Shown: piece by piece, positions 25,955 to 36,328 of the stretch
How the letters are laid out: every line of letters starts with the position of its first letter
How positions within the stretch are numbered: position 1 is the stretch's first letter
Origin: Hyaloperonospora brassicae
Lineage: Eukaryota; Oomycota; Peronosporomycetes; Peronosporales; Peronosporaceae
Reading direction: 5' to 3'
Assembly: GCA_947650285.1 (NCBI GenBank)
Contig: CANTFL010001352.1
Span: 372,001-436,000, forward strand
Length of the DNA: 64,000 bases
Made by a program: the position numbers and the translations under genes
The notes under the pieces: model-generated
The model's database searches: none
What the model was told of the DNA's origin: nothing
What the model saw: the letters and a program-made list of their open reading frames with translations, nothing else

Positions 25955-26413
25955 GGGTATTGCGACAGCGATTGGGCCTCGGATGCTGGAGACCGAAAGA
26001 GTACTGGAGGATATGTCTTTACGCTAGCAGGAGGTGCAATTGCTTGGTCAAGCAAGAAAAAGCCTATCGTAGCCCTTTCCACAGCTGAAGCCGAATATGT
26101 TGCCGCCTGTGAAACAACAATGGAGGCAGTCAGCGAGCGAAATGTGATCAGTGAAGTCTTCCCGACAGTAAACATGGAGGTCAGAATTGGCATCGATAGT
26201 CGAAGTGCTTATAAGCTGGCCGTGAACCCGGCGTACTCAAAGCGCACAAGACACATCGAATTGCGGTGGCATTTCCTGCGAGAGCAAGTCAAGCTAAAAA
26301 TGGAAGTGTTTGAAAACGTGCCCGGTGAATCGAACCCAGCAGATGCTTTTACGAAGGCACTCGACACACGACGACTTGCGCGTCTATCCAACTCGATCGG
26401 TGTGCGAGCCTAG
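25861..26413 (+). pseudogene. copia RNase H domain
   Basis: Open frame with GYCDSDWASDAGDRKSTGGY, ALSTAEAEYVAACE and TRHIELRWHFLREQV, the Ty1/copia RNase H with its Asp-Glu-Asp residues. It is intact as a frame but is cut off from the rest of pol by the rearrangement. Confidence 0.9.
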
Positions 26414-26417
26414 CCTC

Positions 26418-26427
26418 GAGGGGGGCG
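26418..26427 (+). other. Polypurine tract of copia element
   Basis: A G-rich run (GAGGGGGGCG) lies directly before the 3' LTR, the usual site of plus-strand priming. Confidence 0.8.
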
Positions 26428-26729
26428 TGGTGTGGAAAGTGTAGCAGTGTGGTGACAAGACTCTCCAGACGGTAAAGCTGAAGGGTGAATGCCCTTCGCA
26501 TACTACAGAAGGATTCGATGGATGATATCAGCAGACAGTGAAGTCCCAGTATGGGAAGGAGGTGTTGATGTAAACAGACTGTGAAGTCCCAGAGGGAGGT
26601 TGCTGCAGTTAGTACTCTGGGAGACGACGCCATATACATGTACTAGGAAGGTAGTAGTTTCATATTGAGATAATGAACGTTCAGTTCCAAAAACTACGTT
26701 AAGGGCGGAAGCGGGCTCTCAACACAACA
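26428..26729 (+). repeat. 3' LTR of copia element
   Basis: 302 bp, begins TGGTGTGG and ends CAACA; followed by the CTGTC target duplication at 26730-26734. Confidence 0.95.
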
Positions 26730-26898
26730 CTGTCTCGTTACTTTGTGACATACTACAAGGCAAGTAGTTTACTACACTCTTTTGACAGCTGCCTACATTC
26801 GCCGCAACTAATTGCGAAGCAGGAACGAATAAGCGAAATCATGCTCGATTCCATGAATATGGTTTCCAGAGGCTAAGAACGCTCGGCTACGTTATTGC

Positions 26899-27348
26899 AT
26901 GGTTTACACTATTTTCACACCCTCTGTAGCATACCTTGTTACAGCAAAACTACTGCTTCCACACAAATTGCACAGTGCCTTGCACTTCTTCTCAAGCATT
27001 GCAACAAAAACGGCGCGAGGGGCCTCGCCGGAAGAGGCAGGTCACGCCAATCGTGGTACCGAGCCAATGCAGCCTTGCACAGCGCAAACTACTTTCCAGA
27101 AACTAAGTAGAACATCAATCGATGAAGGTGCCTATGGGGAGGGGGAACTGCCGGTTCCATCAGAAATGGCGCACGCAACGACTAAGTGTGGCTTTATCCT
27201 CAAAAACGTACAGTCGAGTATGCAACTAACCCTTTCTCGTGATATATCTACCGATGCAGTTTACAATTCAGTCACTGAACGCGATCGAGTTGCATATCTA
27301 ATAATGGCAGTATGCCAAGTGCTGGAGTTGTTTTTGGAGAAAGAATGA
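26899..27348 (+). CDS. Hypothetical 149-residue protein, weak
   Basis: ATG-started frame between the copia element and the effector gene. The N-terminus is hydrophobic (TIFTPSVAYLVTAKLLL) and could act as a signal anchor; the remainder shows no domain. It may be a small secreted or membrane protein or simply chance. No neighbour suggests a role. Confidence 0.25.
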   Translation: MVYTIFTPSVAYLVTAKLLLPHKLHSALHFFSSIATKTARGASPEEAGHANRGTEPMQPCTAQTTFQKLSRTSIDEGAYGEGELPVPSEMAHATTKCGFILKNVQSSMQLTLSRDISTDAVYNSVTERDRVAYLIMAVCQVLELFLEKE

Positions 27349-27636
27349 TCACGGTGTATGCAATACGTTCAGCCCTCGAGTTATTATGTCTACAAGTCGT
27401 CCTGTCCTCGACTACATCGGTGCATCGGCGTGTGACAACCCGTCTGTAAAACAGCATGACTGCGATTGGAAACGAATCACAAGGAATAGAAAGGTATTAA
27501 ATGATCGACATCTGCACAGACTCTGTAAAAGAAATCCTCCTCTTAATCGCGCTTACAATTACGATGGCGCAGCAGATTGTTATCAAATTCGCAACCTCGA
27601 ATGAGTTCCACGCGCATTGTATATCAGCCGTGATAG

Positions 27637-28884
27637 CTATGGTGTAGCCGGCAGCCTCGAAGCTAGCTCCTTTTGAAGAAGAGGGGCGCGGTCCGTCATG
27701 TCATGTCCTTCTCCAAGCCATTCAACAAACCTCTCCACTTCAACCTTCTGTCGCTCATCCAGCAACACATCGATCACCCTATCGTCGCCGAAGTCGAAAT
27801 TTGTCAAGCGGTACTTGTCCACATAATCCAGCCAGCGCTTGAGCCTGTTGAAACTAATGATCTTCTTGTTTGCATAGGTCGGTTTCGTAAAATAACTCTT
27901 TCGTATCATGGACATCAGGGGGTAGACATCTTTAGGATTCACATTGAAGTCCAGCCACACATCGAATAACTGCTGTAAGTTGCCTCCTCTATCCAGATCA
28001 TCCTTAGCTAGCCTCCTCAGCATCATACTCGCGAGTTTTCTCATTTCCTGATTGCTTCGAAGCCACGTTAAAAATCTCACCACGTCTACTGGTTCTCTGC
28101 CAATCTGTAGCACTTTGGCTTCTTCCATTATGCTGTAGGCAAGCCCTCTATCTCGGCGCAACTCCATGTAGTGCATCCACTTTTCTAGCATATGATAGCT
28201 GGCGAGCAAGCTTGACTCTATTCCTCCGGCGCCCTTCCAACTTCCACCCGACGGGATGTTCATCATGTGATAAGCATCTACAGGGCCCACCCCTGCCTCT
28301 AGCCACACTTCAAATACCAACGGCGACACCTCTGGACATTCGGCAAGAATTCCTCTTTGCACCGATTCAGCGCGGCTTTTCAAGGGGGTACCTCGAAGCC
28401 AGAGAAAGTATTTTGCCATCACTTTTTCTTGTCCAGATTGCCGCACTTTCTTAATGAAGTCATCATTGCGAAAGGAATGGCCAGGCTTGTCAGCTTCAGA
28501 AAAGCGCTGGTGCAGCCTAGCATAAGTGACGACCTCGTCTATCTTCTCCTCGACTGCGGAAGCCGTTAGCGCTGTGTTTGCGTGTAGTTGTCCCTCCAAA
28601 ACATGCTTTATACCCAGCACATCCCTCGCATCCACTAGAGAATTCCACATACCGGCTCTCGCCTCATCTTGTTGCCGATGTTCGCCGTACACTGTGTCTT
28701 CCATTGAGTCTTGCTGCGCGGAGCGTTCCGGCTCGACGGACTCGGTCTTCGCAACAAAAGGAGGCAAAGAGGACAAGTTACGGGCAGCAGCGTACGTCCG
28801 CATACCGCTCGATGTCACTGACTCAGCACGCGTGTGCAGAAGGACTGTGCACACCGCGAAGTAGTAGGGCCAGAGCAGACGCAT
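27637..28884 (-). CDS. Candidate secreted RXLR-like effector with LWY-type repeats
   Basis: A 415-residue protein predicted to be secreted and possibly delivered into host plant cells. The start is ATG 28884; 25 further in-frame codons upstream open with TTG and would hide the signal peptide. Residues 1-20 form a signal peptide ending near HTRA-ES. RNLS at 35-38 sits where RXLR is expected, so it is a degenerate form; an acidic stretch with EPER (51-54) may stand for the dEER motif. The body is helical, with two related units about 116 residues apart: VFEVWLEAGVGPVDAY (190-205) and LFDVWLDFNVNPKDVY (306-321), each followed by a Trp-rich helix (KWMHYMEL, RWLDYVDKY). This is the LWY/WY module pattern of Phytophthora effectors such as PSR2. 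The frame is intact and intronless. No homologue name can be given from sequence alone. Confidence 0.8.
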   Translation of the reverse strand: MRLLWPYYFAVCTVLLHTRAESVTSSGMRTYAAARNLSSLPPFVAKTESVEPERSAQQDSMEDTVYGEHRQQDEARAGMWNSLVDARDVLGIKHVLEGQLHANTALTASAVEEKIDEVVTYARLHQRFSEADKPGHSFRNDDFIKKVRQSGQEKVMAKYFLWLRGTPLKSRAESVQRGILAECPEVSPLVFEVWLEAGVGPVDAYHMMNIPSGGSWKGAGGIESSLLASYHMLEKWMHYMELRRDRGLAYSIMEEAKVLQIGREPVDVVRFLTWLRSNQEMRKLASMMLRRLAKDDLDRGGNLQQLFDVWLDFNVNPKDVYPLMSMIRKSYFTKPTYANKKIISFNRLKRWLDYVDKYRLTNFDFGDDRVIDVLLDERQKVEVERFVEWLGEGHDMTDRAPLLQKELASRLPATP

Positions 28885-29545
28885 TGCGTTTCCGATTTCG
28901 TCTGAACGGCGTGCGATGGCTACAGAGCAAATGGTTGAATGGATACGAGCGCTGCACAATTTTCAGTCACGTGGTGTGGACCACGTCGCGCGCCTTTTGT
29001 ACCTAGAGGAACTGTGCGCTGTACCCATCGACACTGGCCCTCGACCGGATGTTTTGGCTCGACGGAAGTAAGCAAGTCTTGGACGAACATGCGGGTACGG
29101 GAACATAAAATTTGGTAAAAACGCTTCCAAGAAAAACACGGAGCACAAAAAGCTTGACTAAAGTGTTCTCTTCGCTTAGGTGCGAGAAGAACGAACATTT
29201 TGTGAGCTTTCCTCCCGATATTCCTTCTCGCGCATTTCGTATTTAAGAAGATCTGGCATGTTCGTATTCTACGCATTAGATTGGCTGAAAATCGCACGAT
29301 TCTACACAGCCGCACTGAAAATTTATTGAGCTCAATCGCGAAGATATTTTCGGCACTGAATACGGCCTCCGCCCGCGTTTGGTGAGCTTTCGACACGCTC
29401 GAAGTACAGCCGACAGAATGGCGACCACATCAGGGGTCAAGAAAAACACAAACCTACGCTCGTGACCACCGCACAGATCATATCGATTTTCAGCGCAGGA
29501 CTGCTCACAAGGACTTCCTAAGAAATCATAGGCTCGCCTGAAGTC
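28885..29545. promoter_or_regulatory. Upstream region of the effector gene
   Basis: About 660 bases between the effector start and the hAT relic, expected to contain the effector promoter. A 158-codon minus-strand frame (28920-29396) has no recognisable domain and overlaps this promoter position, so I do not call it. No initiator motif was placed with confidence. Confidence 0.35.
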
Positions 29546-31664
29546 ATGGCAGAACCACCTTCTGCGGTCCGCCAAGCAATAGAAGATTTTCAAGCCCTTG
29601 GACCCTTCGAGATGGTGCCTCTTTGACCAAAGGAGACTTCGTATTTATTCAAATGGCGTGATCGTGTCAAGTACACCGAGAACAGAAAGGAGGTCTTCGC
29701 GTGGGCTTGTTTGCCCGACGAGGCGTGTCGGATGTCGGGGGGGAAACTGTTCAAGCTCTATACTGGAAAAACGACCATGGCCGTAAAGCATCTCCAGAAG
29801 ATGCACAACGTTGGCTCACTGAAAACGGAGACAGTGACTTTCAAGAAGCGCAAAGATGACCACGATTACAGCCATCTGTCATAGTCTGTCCTGTATTCAA
29901 ACAATCCAACCCGGCTAAACGTGCTGATGACCACTATCATGATCATAAATCATTATTTGGCGTTTCGTATGGTGAAGTACGAGGAGGCAAGAATTATCCA
30001 AGCGCTACTCTAAAAGGAAGAGATGAAGGCCAAGATGACTACGAAACAGGTGAAGAATTCAATTGTGGAGCTATATTCTTCAACACGAAAGGAAGTCAGT
30101 AGCTACCTTCAGGAGAACCGAGAAAACTATCCGAACTTTACGCTAGTGGCTGATTTTTGGACTTGCAAAACAACGCCAGACAAGTTTCTTGGGTTGCGCG
30201 TATATCTGGTGTACAAAGCCTGGCACTACAAGTCAATACCTTTTGTAACGAGAAAGTTTAATCCGGCATATGGAGATCGTGATGGCGGCATTTTATAGCC
30301 CTTCATGGGGTGGCTGGAGCATTTATTCGAGGACTTTAGCTTAGTGACGACAAATTTTTATGGGGATACGAGTGACTCAGGAAGTGACGTAAAATCGATG
30401 CTTTGCAATAAACATAATCTACACTGGGAGTGGTGCTTCGCACACATGACTAACGCAGCTACGAAGTCTCCATGTGTTGTAACTGAAGCTGCTAGTGCTG
30501 CATCTAACCCGGAGACGGCGGATTTGATATCACGGATGATTAAAACGATCTTTCAGGTCAAAGTGGTGTCTGTAACCGAAACTTATTTTCCGAGCTTTGT
30601 AAATCTAAGGCTAAGAACCCCTCCACGCGACTTGTTGAATATTCTACTTCACGTTTCCTGAGCATGACGCGTTCATTGAAGATAATTCATGAGAAATGGC
30701 CTGCAATGAGTACGTGTTTCAAGAGCGAGCTCGTAAAAAACTTCGTGTCAGCCAACTATCACCAGAGTTCCCGTTGGCTAAATTTCATGACGACTTGGTT
30801 CATGTTTCGTCTGTGCTCAAGCAAATTGATAAGATCAAGCAGACATGTCAAGCAGAGCGTCCTGTTCAAGTCGAAGTGCTCGTAAAGTTGTATATGGCGC
30901 GTATTCACGATCTCGACCCTGATCAGCCTTTGCCACACTATTAATCAGGCGGCAAAACCCTCGATGGATCCCTGCAAGTGACCTTACACCACCGGCTGCG
31001 AAATCACGGAGGCAATTGCGAGAAGCATTGGACGAACGCTTCGTCAGCAGCTATTACAATGACAAGCTTTTTCGCAAATGCCAATTTGTACTTGAAATGC
31101 AGTTAAACTCCACCCTACATACAAAAGGACGGAGCGGAATCTCGATCGTGCAGTGATTTCGTCGTGCCGTCAGCATTAAAAAAGCGGAAGGGAGGCTATG
31201 ATTAGGAAGAATGATGTGGACGCAAAAACCCGAAGCAACTTATTGGACTTACTTAAGGCTGTAAGTGAACCCGCGGAAGTCTTAGTTTTGATTAACACCC
31301 ACCTGTTGTCCACCTCAGCCGGATGGAAGTAGAATTTGCGCCGAGATCAAGTCGACCACCAAATATAAGTAGGCAGGATCGACGCGCAGAAGAGGAGATT
31401 GATCGATGGCTGGAGGATCCTGTTGATGTTGCACGAAATGAGGACTACACACGAAAGGCATCAGTACTTGAGTTTTGGCAAAGACGCGAGCACGAAGGCG
31501 ACTACCGTATTTTACCGAAAACTGTGAGAGTGCTCTTCTCAACACCATCGTCTTCGTGCCAAATTGAGCGTGACTTTGGTGTAAGCGGGCAGATGGTATC
31601 TACACAGCGCACGACGTTAGCTGAGCTTAACATCGATATGTGCTCATTCCTTAACAGGTATTGA
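29546..31664 (+). pseudogene. hAT-superfamily transposase relic
   Basis: Fragments run in order on the plus strand. A BED-type zinc finger lies at about 29690-29810 (FAWACLPDEACRMSGGK, then TTMAVKHLQKMHN) with one in-frame TGA upstream. The core is at 30023-30298 (NYPNFTLVADFWTC) and about 30305-30480 (SDSGSDVKSML, HWEWCFAHMTNAATK). The C-terminal dimerisation domain is at about 31460-31664 (VLEFWQRREHEGDY, FSTPSSSCQIERDFGVSG). Multiple stops and frame changes show it is dead. Terminal repeats were not identified. Confidence 0.85.
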
Positions 31665-31879
31665 GACTTTGATGACTTACTGCAGTGTGAGGAGATCTCA
31701 AAAGGACAGCATCACTTTCACACACCTACCAGCTATATCTTTCCATCGACGAAGATGTGGACAATGACCTAGACGAGATGACAAGCGACCTTCTGGAAGA
31801 ATTTGCTAATTGTATGTCACAACCTGACAACCTCGAGGAAACGAAGTCGTAACAGCACAAATTTATAAAATACCAACAT

Positions 31880-33941
31880 TCACGTATTACTCGACAAGTA
31901 TCGTTGTTCTATCTGTTTCGCTCTCACTTGAACTTGAAGCTGAAGGTCTGACACGAGTACACCCAATTTATTTTCTTGCGCTCGATGATGAAGATAATTT
32001 GCAGGATCTCGATTGCGCAATCGAGGTGGCCGCATTCGCACGATGCTGGATGCTGTCGGCCGAAGTAGTGGCAATGATTCTTTATATTCTCCGGCTTGTG
32101 ACAAACAACGATCCCCTGCAGCCGCGGCCGCATAAGTCCTTACATCCATCACGCGATTTATCTCGGGAGATGTCTGTGAAGACGGAGTAGATACGGTTAA
32201 TGTTTGTAGCTCTTGATCCTCTGTCTGCGTCGCAGCACTTCTCGACACCATCACAACCGTGTGTTGCTGTTCCCTCTCCGACTCTATATGCACCTTAGAC
32301 TCATCGTCAAGGCTGCTAAATAAAATGCTTTCTCTTTTAGGCCCTTGAACAGGAGAGACAGGTCGTGGTACATGTCGATAAGAATATTTTCATGCCTCTA
32401 GCATATTCTTCTCTACTTCAGTATCTCCGTCAGAGTCTCCTTGACCGTCGCTGGTCCGGTAGGGCTCGTAGCGGGTCGTTTGGCTTCTCGGGCTCTCATA
32501 TTCAGACTTCAGCTCACTCACGCACTCCATATCTGTCTCGCAGAGGACATCAAAAGCCGACTGCGAGCTATGCTCAATGCTGCATTGAGAGGACTTGGGC
32601 TGGATAGCTGGTGCACAATTTTGTCGCAACGAGTCGTAATTGGAACGGGGCGCTTTTACTGCATATCGTTAATGCACTTATTCACCTCCAGTTTCGCAAG
32701 ACTTGCAATCGTACCTATAAGGCAATCAATGTTTTGCTGGCTTTGCCTATCCATACGCGCACGATTCGTCTTGACATACCCACGAATAGCCATTGTCGCG
32801 TCCGCTTGACGTTGCACTTGTAAATTCATCTCCGCCTGCATTTTCGTTAGCATTTTGTGAATGCGTGTTTTTAGTTGACGGACTTCGTTCGTTGATGTTT
32901 ATGCAACACAATCACGAGCAAATTTGTAGAGTCCCATCCACATCGCCAGCGCACCGAAACAGCTCATCGCAAATTGTATTGCATGTCTTTTTAAGGTCTC
33001 GATCATCTGAATCCCATATTGCAGATGCAACTCTTTCCATCGCCATATTCACTTCATGTTTTATCATCCCGCTCGTCTCGTGATTGGTGCTTTTTCCGCG
33101 AGAAGTTACGTTTAGCTTGCCATCAAAAATTGCTAAACGTATTTCATTACTTCCACTGCAATGCCCTCTGTCGACATTTTCACTCGCTGTTGAACGATCT
33201 GCGCTGCCTCTTGTGTAAAAAACTGGTTTCACCGCGAACCACCGTAAGCTTGTCATCGACAAGTTAAAGCCCATACTCCATCACTTTCGCCGCAACATGA
33301 TCGGTGGACTTCTCCAATGGTATCGGTATCATCTGTGCTGTCTTCGTTTCGAGATTTTTTATAATGGACCTGTCTTCGATGAGCTTTTGGACTTGCTCCA
33401 TCATCCGCGATATAGTGCCGTCCATGCTGCACTCCATCAGCATCAACTTCTGAGAGACTTCGTTTTGTACGTCTTGGCTCGCCTGGATAAGTCTATCACT
33501 AAAGTAGATGTCGGTTTGACCGCCTCGCTCATCTTGGACGTTCTGCAGGTGCTGGATTTGTTAGCGGAGGCTGACATGTGTGGCCGTCAGCGCTTCTCCG
33601 AGATTCACAGCAATTTCCCGTTGCTGGTTTGTGAGTCGCCTTACGCTGGTCTCTGTTGAGGCATGCACAGCCATCAACGCGGCGTTCTGGGCGTGATTTT
33701 GCTTTTCTTGTTGGTACTGCAGTACAGCATGCTCCCTTGCTAACACCTGGGTCTGGAGGAGTAATTGATGAGCGAGCGCAGCGACGTGGTCTATGACTCT
33801 GGGGCCGAGTGCTTGATCAGAGACGACAAGCGCTGCGTCTCGGTCACCACCAGCGGCGAAGATCCCTCCGTCGTCTGTATTTATGGCACCGTCGATCACT
33901 ACAGCTTTCTGAGCAGTAGCTTGAGCACGAGGTAGCACCAT
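31880..33941 (-). pseudogene. Broken coiled-coil protein gene, unrecognised
   Basis: Starting from ATG 33941 on the minus strand, successive open pieces follow each other closely: 33941-33561, 33446-33264, 33274-32912, 32853-32656, 32629-32390 and 32293-31880. The first break is a single in-frame TAA at about 33561-33563 with continuous coding on both sides; later breaks are frame shifts. Predicted pieces are Gln/Glu/Lys-rich and helical (HAVLQYQQEKQNHAQNAAL, TKMQAEMNLQVQRQADATM), consistent with a coiled-coil protein of about 680 residues. I know no family for it. It could be a host gene or a gene carried by a mobile element. Confidence 0.45.
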
Positions 33942-34190
33942 CGTCGGAATACTGCAATATATTTATATGTTCTCTAGAGACATTAATATAATACTGCTTG
34001 ACCATTTGCATACATTTCTACCGACCAGACCGACGAGATACGAACACATCCCACTATGCAGTGCACACGCCAGTATGTTCTTCCGCTAAAATTGATATAA
34101 CGAAAAGATTTTTAAACCTCGAGAACAGCATTCGAAAGGTTTTTTGTACCTCCCTACTTCATTCCACGAGAATTGTTATTCCAATGTTCG

Positions 34191-34195
34191 TTCAA
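34191..34195. repeat. Target-site duplication TTCAA of gypsy-1 (left)
   Basis: TTCAA directly precedes the left LTR and recurs at 42185-42189 directly after the right LTR. Confidence 0.92.
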
Positions 34196-34588
34196 TGTAA
34201 CGGGGCACACCCTTGCGTGAACTTAACGCAAGGGATTTGGGTGCCCCGACAGACGTACACGAGGCAAGCGAGGAAGCGTAGATAAGGTAAAAGCAGAACT
34301 GTTATATTAATATAATTAAGTCTTTAACTACTGTCTCTCTGTTTGACTTAACTTAATTATGCTAATCTAATTGAGTGTATGGTGACGTCTCGTCACCACT
34401 CATTGCGCGCGTCTTGCGGCGATTGGTGGGTTGATATCATCAAGATATCAACCAATGAACAGACTCTTTGGTCGACCCTTCAATATCACCACTTGGGTGA
34501 TATTGTGAAAAGAATATTCAACTTCATATTCTTTATTGTCACTTTCTCTTAAAATGACAATTTCCATGTAATGGGCTGCCCCGTTACA
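34196..34588 (-). repeat. 3' LTR of gypsy-1
   Basis: 393 bp. Contains nested hairpins: GGGGCAC/GTGCCCC (34202-34247) enclosing CCCTTGCGT/ACGCAAGGG (34210-34234), and GGTGACG...CGTCACC, GTTGATATC...GATATCAAC and AATATCACC...GGGTGATATT further in. Confidence 0.95.
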
Positions 34589-34602
34589 TCGTTCCCCCCC
34601 TT
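34589..34602 (-). other. Polypurine tract of gypsy-1
   Basis: On the minus strand AAGGGGGGGAACGA abuts the 3' LTR, the expected plus-strand primer site. Confidence 0.85.
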
Positions 34603-34721
34603 AACGGATAGTCACCGTGTGACTATCGAAAATATGGCGTCCACCCGTTGGGCACCATTGGGACAGGGAGCACTTGTTGGGTCCGTTCCATTCACTTTCC
34701 GCTTGACCTCGCATAGTTAAC

Positions 34722-36328
34722 ATGTCTATGCGAGGTGACTCAAGACACGCGCAGCCCGCTGCTGTGCCAGCCTCTGCGGCAGACGATTTGTCGTCTGCTG
34801 CTCCTTCTCCGCCTACAGCAACAGGTGCTGCAGGTGCACGCGGTACAACACCGCTTGCGCATGATGACCCTGACATTGAGGTCATCTACTATGGCGAGTC
34901 AGACGTGTCTGACTCGGGCAATGCTCCAGAGGCGTCTCGCTCACCGGCGACGCCTCAGTATTCGCCAAGACCAGTGCCGAACGAACGAACTCGTGATTTG
35001 CATCACAGTCTGTTCGGCAGTGACGATGATGATCAGGGCGGTGAGGAGTATCACTCCTTACCACCGCCGGCTCGTGCCTCTTCGCACGAGCGTGATGACG
35101 ATGGCGTGGGCCGTCGTCAATCTGGGAGCCGTGGTACCGACAAGGGTACCACTGTGAAGCGTGATGAGCTGAAGCCGTGGCGTTTTCCCGAACGGCTCAT
35201 CAATAGCTTGTCTCACGAGACAAGCCAACACCATCGAATACCCTTATTCGATGCGACCGAGCTTCACTGCTTGAGTTCCAGCGCGAGGAACTTTCGCGCT
35301 GGAGAAATTTTTTTTTCAATGTCTTTCTTAGACGTCGATGGTACAACGGCAACCAAAAGCGTGACAAGGCCTCTTTTTTGGCTGCGTGGAACGCGTTCGT
35401 CCAAAACATAAAGAATTTTGGACGAGAGGGGTGGCTCAAGAAACTTGAGGCGACACGCCTCAGGTTCGAAAGGCGCCCGCCAACCGGTGCTAGGTACCGG
35501 TTGTACTGTCTATAGAGTGAGGCAGGCATTCCTTGCCTCACATGGGGAGACCCTTGTGCGAGTTGTGTTGACAACTCGCAGCGTACCCATAGGGATGTGT
35601 ATTCCGTAAGTTCGCCCTGGGGAAGGGCACACATCTCGGCTGAGATGCGTGACGCGATTGCAGACTTGCAATCCGTCTACAAGCGTCGAGGGCGCGTGTT
35701 TACCGATGGGCCCGAGGACTCATCGGATGGGTCTCGTCATACTGGCGGACGAGACCTTCAACATCCATCAACAGCTGAGAGCGGGGCTCCCAGCTGTTCC
35801 AAGAGGGTGGATACCCCCGCCACTGGACGAGGTAGCTCGTCCTTGATCCTGAATGGTCACGGTGATTTAAGATACGCTCCACTAGAAAGCGTTGATCACC
35901 GTGAGCATCCACCAAAGGATGTGGTGAAGGAGGAAAGACCTCCTCCAGATGATTCGGTTCACCATCTCGACCCTTACGAGATGGATCGCGCAATCGATGA
36001 ATTGCGCGATGACTTGAAGCAAGAGCGAGACCGGCGCTACGCTTTGACCGATACCGTGCGGAAGAACCGCAAGGGTCACGAGGCTGATCGGGCGAGGGAT
36101 CGCGCCGATTATGCCACGGCGCAGCTTCAGGTCGAGCGCGATGTCCGATCCCTTTTCGGCGAGCTGGCGACAGCTCGCGGAGAGATATCTCGGTTGAGTT
36201 CCGAGGTATCATATCTGCGCGACCAGACGGATCGTCTGGAGCGCGAACGCAAGAACTTGATGGATGGTATTGAAGGTGGGGGCTATCTTCATCGGAAGAA
36301 GAAGGCTCGTACTGACAGTACGGCCTGA
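34722..36328 (+). pseudogene. Antisense ORF of gypsy-1 with C-terminal coiled coil
   Basis: Read opposite to gag-pol. Starts at ATG 34722, which lies in the loop of an 11-bp hairpin (34706-34736), and runs about 535 codons to the TGA at 36328. Two lesions interrupt it: a frame change at a T homopolymer near 35310-35320 and a TAG near 35515. The N-terminal third is Ala/Pro/Ser/Asp-rich and probably disordered. A middle segment is basic and aromatic (NQKRDKASFLAAWNAFVQN). The last 120 residues are a strong coiled coil (AIDELRDDLKQERDRRYAL, LSSEVSYLRDQTDRLERER) ending in a basic KKKARTD patch that could be a nuclear signal. The 3' part overlaps the pol integrase-chromodomain linker; the first 980 bases overlap no sense gene. 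gypsy-2 carries a similar antisense ORF, which argues against chance. Function unknown. Confidence 0.65.

Larger units (their letters stand above)
21780..26729 (+). mobile_element. Ty1/copia LTR retrotransposon, full-length but dead
   Basis: A 4950-bp element with two 302-bp LTRs and a perfect 5-bp CTGTC target duplication. The domain order gag, protease, integrase, reverse transcriptase, RNase H is that of Ty1/copia (integrase before RT). I count about 11 LTR mismatches by eye, near 3.6 percent, so insertion is not very recent. Pol carries many stops and frameshifts, and the RT core is missing (see the inverted segment at 25693-25860). Confidence 0.95.

Noticed and set aside
28920..29396. 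158-codon minus-strand frame upstream of the effector
   Set aside because: Overlaps the expected promoter, no domain or signal peptide.
35200..35634. 144-codon minus-strand frame inside gypsy-1
   Set aside because: Lies beyond the chromodomain stop and opposite the antisense ORF; looks like its shadow.
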